The notes: generated by a model not told the origin, from the letters alone. Counted from the stretch's first letter, positions 53,421 through 62,720 are shown. The stretch is DNA of 64,000 bases from JACDAN01 sp963842235 (GCA_963842235.1 CAWJFT010000001.1:558001-622000), one strand, 5' to 3'. A program made the numbers and translations.

Positions 53421-54566
53421 ATGATCACTGACGTCAATCCGTTCATCTACTCACACCCGCTCCCTCCCGAGGACATCATCAACCGGGACGAAGAGACGCA
53501 GGAGCTCCTGCGCAACGTCGTCGGCGGCCACTTCGTCCGCCTCTTCGCGCCGCGCAAGTACGGCAAGACGAGTCTCTTGCAGCGCGCGCTCCGCGACGGA
53601 CAGGAGCAAGAGGGCCTGATTCCGGTGCTCGTCGACCTGTACCGCGTCTCCTCGATCGCCGACGTCACCATCCGTTTCGAGCGTGCGTACGCGAAGCATC
53701 TAAAGGGCCCGCTGCGCGCGAAGGTCGAGGACTTCCTCCAGAAGACCGGCATCGGTCTCTCGCTGGGTGCGTTCGGGATCAGCGCGAAGCTTCGGTTCGA
53801 CCCGAAGGTCGATCCGCTGCCGGCGCTGCATGCGCTGCTCGATCTCCCGATTCGGCTCGAGGAGAGCGGCGGCTACCGGGCGTTCGTCGCGCTCGACGAG
53901 TTCCAGGACATCGACAAGGTCCCCGACCTCGACGGCCTCATTCGCAGCCACATCCAGTACCAGGGGGAAGTCGCCTCGTATGTGTTCGCGGGCTCCGAGC
54001 CGGCCCTGATGAAGCAGCTCTTCGAAAACAAGGATCGGCCCCTCTACGGATCAGCCGTGCCGATGCGCCTGCAGCGGCTGGCGAACGAGGACATCGCCGC
54101 CTATGTCGCCGAGCGGTTCAGCCAGACCGGCCGAAGCGTTGGCGACGCGCTCAACCCGCTGCTCGACTCGGCGAAAGGGCATCCACAGCGGACGATGCTG
54201 CTTGCGCACCGGCTCTGGCGGGAGGTCCCGAAAGGCGAGACGGCGACGCTCGATCACTGGCGCGCGGCGCACGCGGCCGCGCTGGCCGACCTGAACCCCG
54301 AGTTCGACGCGCTCTGGCGCGGCTTCGATACTTCGCAGCAGAAAACGATGCGCGCAGTGATCGCGGGGGAGGGATCGCCGTACAAGGCGGACGTCCGCCG
54401 GCGGCTGGAGCTCACCAAGGACATGGTCCGGAAGGCCCTCCCGCGACTGAGTGCCACGGCAGAGATCGAGTCGGTCGACGGGAAGCACGTCGTCGTCGAC
54501 CCGCTCTTTGCCGAGTGGATCGAGCTCATCAACGAGGGGGCGTCCGAAGCTGACTCGAACGATTGA
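53421..54566 (+). CDS. AAA ATPase of the archaeal-ATPase/Cdc6-like type
   Basis: This 381-residue protein has Walker A LFAPRKYGKTSLLQ (about residues 42-50), Walker B FVALDEFQDI (about 155), sensor-like YVFAGSEPALM, and a C-terminal winged-helix region (SPYKADVRRRLELTKDMVRKALPRL) typical of DNA-binding ATPases of this group. Length is near the family norm. The upstream repeats and WYL regulator suggest controlled expression. No partner effector (nuclease or toxin) lies next to it. The role is unknown. Confidence 0.85.
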   Translation: MITDVNPFIYSHPLPPEDIINRDEETQELLRNVVGGHFVRLFAPRKYGKTSLLQRALRDGQEQEGLIPVLVDLYRVSSIADVTIRFERAYAKHLKGPLRAKVEDFLQKTGIGLSLGAFGISAKLRFDPKVDPLPALHALLDLPIRLEESGGYRAFVALDEFQDIDKVPDLDGLIRSHIQYQGEVASYVFAGSEPALMKQLFENKDRPLYGSAVPMRLQRLANEDIAAYVAERFSQTGRSVGDALNPLLDSAKGHPQRTMLLAHRLWREVPKGETATLDHWRAAHAAALADLNPEFDALWRGFDTSQQKTMRAVIAGEGSPYKADVRRRLELTKDMVRKALPRLSATAEIESVDGKHVVVDPLFAEWIELINEGASEADSND

Positions 54567-54590
54567 GCCCGTGCCGGACACGGACTGGTC

Positions 54591-55016
54591 ATGAACGACG
54601 GTGAGCGTAGGCGGCGTTTCGATGCGCTCTTCGCGTCGTACCGCTCGGACATCGTCGCGTATTGCTCCTGGCGGGCGGCTTCTGCGAGCGACGCGCAGGA
54701 TGCGGTCGCAGAGGTTTTTTTGACCGCCTGGCGTCGTCTCGACGAGCTGCCACGCGGAGATGCCGCGCGGGTCTGGTTGTACGCGACGGCTCGGAGGGTG
54801 ATCGCGAACCAACGCCGCTCGACGCGACGCCGCAAGGCGCTGGAGGAGCGGCTGGCGCACGAGGCGCCGGTTCCGAGGTCGTCCGATCCAGAGGAGACGC
54901 TCGGCCACGAGGCGAGTCGGGCTTCAAGGAAGGACAGACGATCCGCGTGTTTCCGTTCGGCTACGTCGCCCACGACGAGGCGGCCGACCCGTCGGCGCCC
55001 CTCGACACGGCGGTAA
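54591..55016 (+). pseudogene. ECF sigma factor, N-terminal half only
   Basis: ATG 54591 starts a sigma-70 region 2 (FDALFASYRSDIVAYCSWRA, AQDAVAEVFLTAWRRLDELP, ARVWLYATARRVIANQRRS). Clear homology ends near 54905 (SSDPEETL). Region 4, the -35 binding helix-turn-helix, is missing, and the remaining 35 residues are out-of-frame reading of the next protein. Without region 4 it cannot act as a normal ECF sigma factor. Confidence 0.8.
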
Positions 55017-55162
55017 CGGTCGGCGTCGACGGGGCGGTTCGTGAGATTGCGCTGACCTGGGGGCGCGGCGCCGCGTGGACCTACACCGTCACCTACAGCA
55101 GCCTCGGCACAGCCGCGGCACTGGTCGCGCCGGCAAACGCGCGACCTCTGAGACAGCGTTAG
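54910..55162 (+). pseudogene. C-terminal tail of a lost downstream protein fused to the sigma fragment
   Basis: In a different frame the sequence reads GFKEGQTIRVFPFGYVAHDE, then PLDTAVTVGVDGAVREIALTW, AWTYTVTYSSLGTA and PANARPLRQR before TAG. This looks like the end of the membrane/extracytoplasmic protein usually encoded after such ECF sigma genes. Its start and middle are gone. One deletion joining sigma codon about 105 to the middle of that gene explains the junction. The stop is nested with the ferritin-like gene in TTAG. Confidence 0.65.
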
Positions 55163-55476
55163 TCCTCGACCTCGTCTTCGGCTTGCTCGGCGAGCTCGAC
55201 GATGTCGCCCTCTTTGAACAGGATCTTCCGTAGGGCGACCTGCCACTTCTCCTTTCGCCGTGCGAGGAACTCGAGATCCATCGAGAAGTGCAGGAACTCC
55301 TCGCGTTGCGCGTGTTCCATGATCCGGCGCGCCTGGTCGTCCGTCTCGATCGCAAGGCGCTGCTCGTACCACCCGATTGCCTCGGCTTCCTCCTGAAGCG
55401 ATGCGATGAGTCGGGCAAATGTTCGGGCGTCCTCCCCGAGCTCTTCCGGCGGCTCGTGATACTGATCGGTCGGCAT
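55159..55476 (-). CDS. Encapsulated-ferritin-like protein (EncFtn family)
   Basis: This 105-residue two-helix ferritin-like protein begins TDQYHEPPEELGEDARTFA, matching the YHEPxEEL start of EncFtn proteins. Helix 1 has EEAEAIGWYEQR, and helix 2 has IMEHAQREEFLHFSMDLEFL with the E-x2-H iron ligand pair. EncFtn oxidises iron inside encapsulin shells. No encapsulin shell gene or its cargo-loading partner is visible on either side, and the neighbouring sequence downstream is a deletion scar. The ATG at 55476 is the natural start. Confidence 0.8.
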   Translation of the reverse strand: MPTDQYHEPPEELGEDARTFARLIASLQEEAEAIGWYEQRLAIETDDQARRIMEHAQREEFLHFSMDLEFLARRKEKWQVALRKILFKEGDIVELAEQAEDEVED

Positions 55477-55503
55477 GGCCGAACCATTGCAGACTTTGCA
55501 GCG

Positions 55504-56238
55504 ATGAACCCGAGGACCGGTATCACCCAGATCGCGCAGGCCTACCCGGACCGGGTCGAGGTGCGTGGACGCGACCTCACCGGCGACCTGATGGGCCGGC
55601 TGAGCTTCACCGAGTACTTCCATCTCCTGCTCACCGGCGAAGAGCCGACCGAGGAGCAGCGCTACTTCCTCGACCTGTTGCTCGTTGCGATCGCGGAGCA
55701 CGGGATGATGCCGACCAACGTCGCCGCGCGCATGACGCTCGCCGCCGACCCCGGATCGCTCCAGGGCGCCGTCGCTGCAGGGATCCTCGGCGCGGGTCCG
55801 GTCGTCCTCGGCACCTCCGAGGAATGCGCCCGGCTCCTTGCTTCGGGTAGAGAGCCGCTGGAGATCGCCCGGGAGATCCATGACACCGGAGGGAAGGTGC
55901 CTGGTTTCGGCCACCCGGTGCACAAGCCGCTCGACCCGCGCGCGGAGCGAATTCTCGAGCTCGCGGATGCCCGCGGCGTCAGCGGCCCCCACGTGCAGGT
56001 CGCCCGGCAGCTCCGCGATGCTGTCGCCGAGACCTGGGGTAAGCCGCTGACGATGAACGTCTCCATGCCGATTGCGGCAGTGATGCTCGACCTTGGCTTC
56101 CCCTCTTCGGCCGTAAAGGCGGTTCCGATTCTCGCGCGTACCGCCGGCCTGCTCGCGCATCTGGCCGAGGAGCAGGAGCATCCCCTCGGGTTCCAGCTGG
56201 CGAAGGCGGCGGAGGAGGCAGTCGACTACGAGCCCTGA
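55504..56238 (+). CDS. Citryl-CoA lyase / citrate-synthase-like protein
   Basis: This 244-residue protein carries the citrate synthase large-domain features (VRGRDLTGDLMGRLSFTEYF, catalytic His region PGFGHPVHKPLDPRA, GKPLTMNVSMPIAAVMLDLGF). It lacks the small domain, as in citryl-CoA lyases that split citryl-CoA into acetyl-CoA and oxaloacetate. The direction and substrate are inferred. ATG 55504 is used. The next gene is a PaaK-type CoA ligase, which may provide the acyl-CoA. Confidence 0.8.
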   Translation: MNPRTGITQIAQAYPDRVEVRGRDLTGDLMGRLSFTEYFHLLLTGEEPTEEQRYFLDLLLVAIAEHGMMPTNVAARMTLAADPGSLQGAVAAGILGAGPVVLGTSEECARLLASGREPLEIAREIHDTGGKVPGFGHPVHKPLDPRAERILELADARGVSGPHVQVARQLRDAVAETWGKPLTMNVSMPIAAVMLDLGFPSSAVKAVPILARTAGLLAHLAEEQEHPLGFQLAKAAEEAVDYEP

Positions 56239-57498
56239 CGTCGAGACCCTGCCCTGGGAGGAGCAGCTTGCCCGCGACGACAAGAGCTACCGCGCCCAGC
56301 TCGCCTACCTCCTCGAGCGCTCGGCGTTCTACCGAGAGAAGCTCCCGAAAGGTTCGAGCGACCGGCTCGCCGACATCGCGCAGCTGCCGCTCACAGACAA
56401 GAGCGAGCTCCGGGCGACCGTCACGCCCGTCAACCCGATCGGCGCGCATCTCTGCGCCGAGCCGCGCCGAGATCGTCCGGATCTACTCGACGAGCGGGAC
56501 GACCGGCACGCCGAGCTACGTCCCGCTGACGTGCGAGCGACCTCGACAACTGGGTCACCGGCTCGGCGCGCAGCTACGCGGCCTCCGGCGTCGTCCGGGG
56601 CCAGCGCATCGTCTCGACCTACAACGCTGGGCCGTTCGTCGCCGGCGCGGCGCTCGCGGCGTTCGAACGGATCGGGCTCGTCCACATCCCGGTCGGCACC
56701 GGGAACACCGAGCGGCTAGTGAAGGCGGTGGAGCTCCTCCGGCCCGAGGCTGTGGTGCTGACGCCGTCATATGCCGCGTACCTGGCCGAGAACTTCGACC
56801 TGCGCGAGTCCAGTGTCGAGCGCGTCCTCGTGGCGGGCGAGCCCGGGGGCGGCGAGCCGGCGTTTCGCGCCAAGCTCGAGGAGGGCTGGGGCGCGAGGGT
56901 CTTCGAGGCGATGGGCATCGGCGACATCGGCGTCTCGCTCTTCGGGGAGTGCGAGGAGCAGGACGGAATGCATCTCGGCGCGCGCGGCTTCGTCCACGCC
57001 GAGCTGATCGATCCCGAGACCGGGGACGCGCTCCCGATGGAGGACGGCGCCTCCGGCGAGCTCGTCTTGACGCATCTCCAGCATCGCGCTGCGCCGCTCC
57101 TGCGGTTTCGCACCCGCGATCACGTGCAGGTGCGGACGAGCCCCTGCTCGTGCGGCCGGACCGCACCACGGGTGCGTTGCATCGGGCGAACGGACGACAT
57201 GCTCATCGTCCGGGGAGTGAACGTCTTCCCCTCGGCGATCCGGGAGGTCGTGAGCGCGTTTGCGCCGGACGTCAGCGGTCACATCCTCGTCAAGCCCGAG
57301 ACGCCCGGGGTGAAGCAGGAGCCGCCGCTTCCCGTGAGCGTCGAGCTCGCGCGAGGGGTCACGGACGACGGCGCGCTCGCGGACGCGATCGGCGAGCGGC
57401 TGCGCGAGGTGCTCGTCGTGCGAACGCGAGTGGAGCTCGTCCCCTGGGGAAGCCTGCGGCGCAGCGAGTACAAGTCCCAGCTCGTCGAGCGGGCTTAG
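56237..57498 (+). CDS. PaaK-type phenylacetate-CoA ligase family enzyme with two frame breaks
   Basis: The protein reads in three frames: VETLPWEEQLARDDKSYRAQ to about 56463, then EIVRIYSTSGTTGTPSYVPL to about 56530, then the remainder to 57498. Removing one G near 56466 and one T near 56531 restores it. The ATP loop STSGTTGTP, GIGDIGVSLFGECEEQDGMH, and the C-terminal GRTDDMLIVRGVNVFPSAIRE are clear. It would activate an aryl or acyl acid to a CoA ester. No canonical start codon is seen before the conserved N-terminus. It lies immediately after the citryl-CoA lyase-like gene. Confidence 0.8.
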
Positions 57499-59370
57499 CC
57501 GAAGCCGCCGCCTCCTCCGCCGCCACCACCGCCTCCGCCGCCCGAGAAGCCGCCTCCGAAGCCGCCCGAGCCCGAGGACGGCGGTGCGAGCGCCGACCCG
57601 AACCCCGAGGAGAGATCGCCGATCGACATCGAGCTCGCGCCGGAGCCGAGATCGCCGTTCGGCGAGATCCAGTAGATCGGTGCTGGCCTTCGCGAGCTCC
57701 TCCGGCATGTGCAGGTGCGCCGCCTGGAGCACGCGGTCGGCGATCCCGAACGCGATCCCGTAGACGAGGAAGCGCTCCCAGAGCGCGAGCGAGGCGGGCG
57801 GCGCCTCGTCGAGCCGCGGGAAATCCGTCAGGTAGCGGCGGAATGCGTCCCAGCGCTCCGCCTCGACCTCCGCCGCGCGCGTGCGGCGCCGCCACAGCTT
57901 TCGCCGGGTGAGGGCGCCCGCGAGCATCGCGGCGTTGAGGAAGGAGCAGACGCTGAGGGCAAGGAGCACGACGTCGCTCCAGCGGGGGTAGACGGAACGC
58001 CAGCCGTCGATGGCGAGGTACGCGAGCAGCAGTCCGAGCCCCGCAAACGCAAGCAGGCCGACCACGAGCGGGACCAAGCCAAGAGAGACGAACCAGCGCC
58101 GGTTGCCCACCTCCGTGTCCACGCTCTCCCTGAAGGCCGTGAAGCGCTCGGACATCTCTTCGCGCTCGTCCTCGATCTCCTCGCGGAACCTGGAGAGCCG
58201 TTCCGATTCGCCGTCGAGCACCGAGTCGACGACGTCCGCGACGTTGCGCTCCCACGGCGTGAGCTCCTGTTTCTGGTCGCCGGCGGTCAGCTCCAGGTCG
58301 CTGACGAGCTCGCTCCGCAGCCCACCCCAGAGCGAGCGCTCCGTCGTCGTCGGGGCGGATCGGTAGAACCCGCGCCGGATGAGGTCGAACAGCGTCGCGG
58401 TGAACTCGAACGAGCCCGCGCCGCCGCCCTGCCGGAGCAATACGGGCACGAGCGCCGGCTGGGTCTCCGTCGGCGGCTCCTGCTCGTACTCCCGGTCGTA
58501 GCCGGTGCGCTGCTCCCGCCCGAAGCGCCAGAAGACGAGGCCGGCCAGAAGGAACGCGGGGATCGTTCCGAGCGCCAGCAGGACGAGGCCGGGCCGCCAG
58601 GGATGTCGAATCGCATCCTCGATCCGATCGTGGTCGCGCTCGTAGGCGGCCGCGTCGGCCTGCTCCTCGTCGGAGATCTTCCCGAGCCCGTTGCCTTCCA
58701 CGACGCGCATCCCCGCGGTCGATGGGAAGGCGTTGCGTGGGTACAGGGCGCGCAGCTCCACGAACTGTCCTGCCGCGACGTCGAGCGCCCTGAGCAGCGC
58801 CCGGTCGCCCTCGATCGTGACGTCGCCACGGACCCATACGGGATGTCCCCAGGCCCGGACGACGTTCCCGGGGCCGGTCATCGTCGCGGTGAGCCGGCCG
58901 AGCGACTGCTCCCATTCGTCGCCCCAGACCTTCAGGTTGACGTCGACGACATCGTCATAGGCGACGGCGAGCCCGCGGATGCCGTAGCGCAGGGTGAACG
59001 TCCGGGACTCGTCGGCGGCCTGGAACCGCCAGACGATGCGCACCTTGTTCCCCAGGCGTTCGGTGCCGAAGGTGTTCGGCGGTCCGCCCGGCTCGAGCGC
59101 GGTCGGGGCGCCGGGCCCGTACTCGCGAGCGCCCTCGGCTACCGAGATCCCGTCGATCGTCTCTCCGTCCCGGAGCGGGATGTCGCGAAAGCCGAACGTG
59201 TACGCGCCCGAGAACGCAACCGTGATGTTTTCCTCGACCTTGACGTCGGGCGTCCCGGCCTGGACGCGGACGTCGCTCTGGACGAGGTCGTACGAGCGCG
59301 CGTAGGCGGTGCCGGCGAATGCGAGCGTCGCGGTGAGGCCGGCCGCGACCACCGCCAACTTGCGCGGCAT
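57495..59370 (-). CDS. DUF2207 membrane protein with Gly-rich tail, one frame break near the end
   Basis: A signal peptide (RKLAVVAAGLTATLAFAGTAYA) precedes an extracellular DUF2207 domain (VEENITVAFSGAYTFGFRDI), a membrane helix (LVLLALGTIPAFLLAGLVFW), a cytoplasmic part and two more helices. After LAKAS near 57680 the frame shifts by one inserted base. Corrected, it continues IYWISPNGDLGSG and ends in a long Gly run with a final FG, typical of this family. The stop is TAA at 57495-57497. It is paired with LemA, a common neighbour. The function is unknown. Confidence 0.85.
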
Positions 59371-59375
59371 GTTGC

Positions 59376-59951
59376 TCAGCCGGCGGGCGCCCCGGGCGTG
59401 AAGCTGACCTGCGGGGGTTCGCGCTGCGCCTCGTCCTCCACGTCAAAGAACTCGCGCTTCGTGAAGCCGAACGGGCCCGCGAGAAAGACGCCGGGGGCGG
59501 TCTGGATCGAGTTGTTGTAGGTCAGCACCGTGTCGTTGTAGACCTGGCGCGAAACGGCGATGCGATTCTCCGTCTCGGCGAGCTCGGTCTGCAGCTGCCG
59601 AAAGTTCTCGTCGGCCTGCAGCTCCGGGTATGCCTCGGCCACGGCAAAGAGACGTCCGAGGGCCTGGCTGAGGAGCCCTTCCGCCTGCGCGGACTCGGCG
59701 GGAGTCTGCGCGCCCTGTGCGGCGGCGCGCGCCTCGGTGACGTTCTGGAACGTCTCCCGCTCGTGCGCCGCGTAGCCCTTCACCGTCTCGACGAGGTTGG
59801 GGATCAGGTCCCACCGCCGCTTCAGCTGGACCTCGATCTGGGCCCACGCGTTGTCGACGCGGTTCCGCAGCCGGACGAACCGGTTGTAGAGCGTGACGAG
59901 GGCGATGGCCACGATGGCCAGCACGACCAGGATCACGATGACCCAGATCAC
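59376..59951 (-). CDS. lemA: LemA family protein
   Basis: This 191-residue protein has an N-terminal membrane helix (IWVIVILVVLAIVAIALVTLYN) and the LemA signature (RNRVDNAWAQIEVQLKRRWD, LIPNLVETVKGYAAHE, YPELQADENFRQLQTELAETE). The C-terminus ends in a short Pro/Gly tail. It is followed five bases later by the DUF2207 gene on the same strand, a conserved pairing thought to concern the cell envelope. Confidence 0.94.
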   Translation of the reverse strand: MIWVIVILVVLAIVAIALVTLYNRFVRLRNRVDNAWAQIEVQLKRRWDLIPNLVETVKGYAAHERETFQNVTEARAAAQGAQTPAESAQAEGLLSQALGRLFAVAEAYPELQADENFRQLQTELAETENRIAVSRQVYNDTVLTYNNSIQTAPGVFLAGPFGFTKREFFDVEDEAQREPPQVSFTPGAPAG

Positions 59952-59968
59952 CGGCGCGACTTTACTCC

Positions 59969-60796
59969 TCAGGCCCGCGGCGTGAACGGCTGCAGCTTGT
60001 CTTCTCCCTCCTGGATGACGCCGTAACTGGACTCTGGGACCTCGTTCCAGGCCCCTGCGAGGTCGCCGAGCGGCTCTGACACCACGATCCTGGTCTCGTC
60101 GGAGAGCTCGTGGAACATCGGATTGTCCGGGTATTGCTCTCGCAGCGTGTCGACCGCCGTGGAATAGAAGAGCGACCGCGACTTGCCTTCGCTGGAGTAG
60201 CGAAAGCCCCAGAGCCGATGGCCGTCACTCGTCGCCACCGTCATCTGTATCGGATGGTCGATGCCGTTGTCGTGGCCGACGCGCTCGATAACGCCGACGG
60301 CGCGCGCGACGGCCGCGGGCGGGTCGTCCTCGAGGCCAAGCGTGAGCGCGAGGAAGAAGAAGGCCTCGGAGTCGGTTGAGCCGTCGACGTAGGGATAGAG
60401 CGATGGATCGACGGCCAGCATCAGCTCCCTCTTGACGTCCTGGAACCGCGTGATCGAGCCGTTGTGCATCCAGAGCCAGCGTCCGTGACGGAACGGGTGG
60501 CAGTTCGTCTGCTGGACGGCCGTACCGGTCGAAGCCCGAATGTGCGCGAAGACGAGACCGGACCGAACATGCCCGGCCAGCTCGCGGAGGTTCCTGTCGT
60601 TCCACGCGGGCTCGACGCTCTTGAAGAGGGCCGGCGTCTCGGTCTCGCCGAACCAGCCGACGCCGAACCCGTCCCCGTTCGTTGTCTCGACGCCGAGCCG
60701 AGAGTGGAGGCTCTGGTCGATGAGGGAGTGGGCGGGCTTGTAGAGCAGGTCCTCCAGCAAGACCGGCGTTCCCGAGTATGCGAGCCAGCGGCACAT
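59969..60796 (-). CDS. Class II glutamine amidotransferase (YafJ/EgtC-like)
   Basis: Cys2 is the nucleophile (MCRWLAYSG). The Ntn-hydrolase motifs ETTNGDGFGVGWF, FAHIRASTG, NCHPFRHGRWLWMHNG and DGSTDSEAFF are intact. The 275 residues form a stand-alone glutaminase domain with no synthase part. It resembles EgtC, which trims glutamate in ergothioneine synthesis, but no other egt genes are nearby. The ATG lies after an AAGGAGAA ribosome-binding site. Confidence 0.92.
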   Translation of the reverse strand: MCRWLAYSGTPVLLEDLLYKPAHSLIDQSLHSRLGVETTNGDGFGVGWFGETETPALFKSVEPAWNDRNLRELAGHVRSGLVFAHIRASTGTAVQQTNCHPFRHGRWLWMHNGSITRFQDVKRELMLAVDPSLYPYVDGSTDSEAFFFLALTLGLEDDPPAAVARAVGVIERVGHDNGIDHPIQMTVATSDGHRLWGFRYSSEGKSRSLFYSTAVDTLREQYPDNPMFHELSDETRIVVSEPLGDLAGAWNEVPESSYGVIQEGEDKLQPFTPRA

Positions 60797-60869
60797 GGTT
60801 CTTCTCCTTGTTTGCGTTGAGCGGCGACCGTAGCGCCGATCTCCCGCGAGTCATACACTCCGGCCGGTC

Positions 60870-61901
60870 CTGGGTGCCGATGCTCTTGTCACGACGGTCG
60901 TCGGGAGCTATCCCCAGCCCGGCTGGCTGATCGACCGCGAGCGGCTCGGCGAGCGGCTTCCTCCGCGCGTGCGTGCGCGCGAGCTCTGGCGCGTGCCGGA
61001 GCCGTTCCTGGAGGAGGCCCAGGACGACGCGACGCGGCTCGCCGTTCAGGACATGGAGCGGGCGGGCGTCGACGTCATCACCGACGGCGAGATGCGGCGG
61101 GAGAGCTACTCGAACCGCTTCGCGACCGCTCTCGACGGCGTCGACCTGGAGCATCCCGGCGTCGCACTCGACCGCACCGGCCACGAGAATCCCGTGCCGC
61201 GAGTCGTCGGGCCGATCCGCCGCCGAGAGCCGGTCGAGGTCCGCGACGTCGAGTTTCTCCGCTCGATTACCGACCGCCGGATCAAGATCACCGTTCCGGG
61301 GCCGTTCACGATGACCCAGCAGGCGCAGGACGACCACTACGGCGACGAGCGGAGCCTCGCGCTCGCCTACGCGGAGGCCGTCAACGAGGAGCTACGGGAT
61401 CTGAGGGCGGCCGGCGCTGATGTCGTCCAGATCGACGAGCCGTACCTCCAGGCCCGTCCCGAGCAGGCGCGGGAGTACGCGATCGAGGCGATCAACCGTG
61501 CGCTCGACGGGATCGAGGGCGAGACCGTCCTCCACACCTGCTTCGGCTACGCGCACATCGTCCACGATCGGCCGAGCGGGTACCCGTTCCTGCGCGAGCT
61601 CAGCGAATGCGCCGCGACGCACCTCTCGCTCGAGGCTGCGCAGCCGAACCTCGACCCAAAGGTGCTCCGCGACGTCGCGGACAAGACGATCCTCCTCGGA
61701 GTTCTCGACCTCGGCTCCAGCGAGGTCGAGACGCCGGAGCTCGTGGCAGAACGGATCCGCAAGGCGCTGACGATCGTCCCGCGGGAGCGGCTCGTCGTCG
61801 CCCCGGACTGCGGCATGAAGTACCTCCCGCGCGCGCGAGCGTTTCGCAAGCTTCAGGCGATGGTTGCCGGTGCGCGCCTCGTCGGAGAAGATTCCATCTG
61901 A
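60870..61901 (+). CDS. MetE-like cobalamin-independent methionine synthase, C-terminal domain type
   Basis: This stand-alone MetE C-terminal barrel of about 343 residues has TTVVGSYPQPGWLIDRERLG at the start, FTMTQQAQDDHY, and QIDEPYLQARPE. The zinc set is H and C in HTCFGYAH, Glu in LSLEAAQP, and Cys in PDCGMKYLPR. It transfers a methyl group to a thiol. The native donor and acceptor are unknown. Conserved sequence begins about 30 codons before the first canonical start (GTG 60969). CTG 60870 or an unseen frame problem must supply the real start. Confidence 0.85.
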   Translation: MGADALVTTVVGSYPQPGWLIDRERLGERLPPRVRARELWRVPEPFLEEAQDDATRLAVQDMERAGVDVITDGEMRRESYSNRFATALDGVDLEHPGVALDRTGHENPVPRVVGPIRRREPVEVRDVEFLRSITDRRIKITVPGPFTMTQQAQDDHYGDERSLALAYAEAVNEELRDLRAAGADVVQIDEPYLQARPEQAREYAIEAINRALDGIEGETVLHTCFGYAHIVHDRPSGYPFLRELSECAATHLSLEAAQPNLDPKVLRDVADKTILLGVLDLGSSEVETPELVAERIRKALTIVPRERLVVAPDCGMKYLPRARAFRKLQAMVAGARLVGEDSI

Positions 61902-61931
61902 GTATCGAAGCGACAAAGGAGAGGTTCCGTC

Positions 61932-62630
61932 ATGGCAATGAAGCTGAACATGCTGCCGCCGAGCGTGAACAACATGTCCGTCCGCGTCTTCGTACGCGCC
62001 GTCGGGCTCCCGGTCGAGGAGGAGAACGTCTGGGGAAAGACGCAGGAGGACGAGTATCTGTCGAAGTATCCGGCGGGGCTCACACCGACGGTCGAGACCG
62101 AGGAGCTCCCCCAGGGCGTCCTCGGCGAGAGCTGCGCGGTGATGATGTACCTCGCGAGCCGCGAGGGCCGCGACGACCTCTATCCGACCGATCTCGGCCG
62201 GCGCGCGATGGTCGACGCCGCGAACTTCTACACGATGAGCATCCTCTATCCGCTCCTGACGCGCGCGACCTACCCGCGCTTGGGCTTCCCGGGCTATCCA
62301 GGGGAGGTCTCCACGTCGGAAGCCTCGGAGGAAGACAAGGAAGCCGCGCGCAAGACCGCGGAAAAGGCGCTCCCTCGCATCCTCGACACGTATCGCAAGT
62401 TCTACGGGGTCGATAAAGGCTTCATCGGCGGCGGCGAGAGCCCGACGATCGCCGACATCCGGCTCGCGAGCACGCTGGAGTTCCTCGCGGTCATGGACAC
62501 CGAGCTCCCGGACTGGGCGAAGGACTACATGCAGCGAGTCGAGTCGGCGCTCGGGGATGCGTACAGCGAGCCGGCAGCGGACGTCCGTGGATACATCGCG
62601 CAGGTGACAGAGCAGCCGGTCGCCGGCTAG
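61932..62630 (+). CDS. Glutathione S-transferase family protein
   Basis: This 232-residue protein has a thioredoxin-like N-terminal domain (LNMLPPSVNNMSVRVFVRAV, GLTPTVETEELPQGVLGESCAVMMY, with ES binding the gamma-glutamyl end) and a helical C-terminal domain (PTIADIRLASTLEF). An AAAGGAGAGG ribosome-binding site precedes the ATG. Actinobacteria mostly lack glutathione, so the thiol partner may be different. Confidence 0.88.
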   Translation: MAMKLNMLPPSVNNMSVRVFVRAVGLPVEEENVWGKTQEDEYLSKYPAGLTPTVETEELPQGVLGESCAVMMYLASREGRDDLYPTDLGRRAMVDAANFYTMSILYPLLTRATYPRLGFPGYPGEVSTSEASEEDKEAARKTAEKALPRILDTYRKFYGVDKGFIGGGESPTIADIRLASTLEFLAVMDTELPDWAKDYMQRVESALGDAYSEPAADVRGYIAQVTEQPVAG

Positions 62631-62707
62631 CTGCGTTCGAGGACGATCACTTCCGGGAGCCTGGAACCCCTTTTAGGCGGGCGACGGCAACTCTCAACTC
62701 TCCTAAC

Positions 62708-62720
62708 GGGGTCAGACCCC
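62708..62720. repeat. REP-like palindrome GGGGTCAGACCCC
   Basis: This is a perfect palindrome of six-base arms around A, in a 205 bp gap between the GST gene and the convergent cyclase gene. It shares its layout with the palindromes at 1938, 30188, 30303 and 37272. No gene is visible in the gap. Confidence 0.55.

Noticed and set aside
50628..54566. A complete anti-phage defence island
   Set aside because: WYL regulator, ATPase and nuclease are suggestive, but no toxin, effector or known defence gene order is present; the nuclease is better explained as SOS repair.
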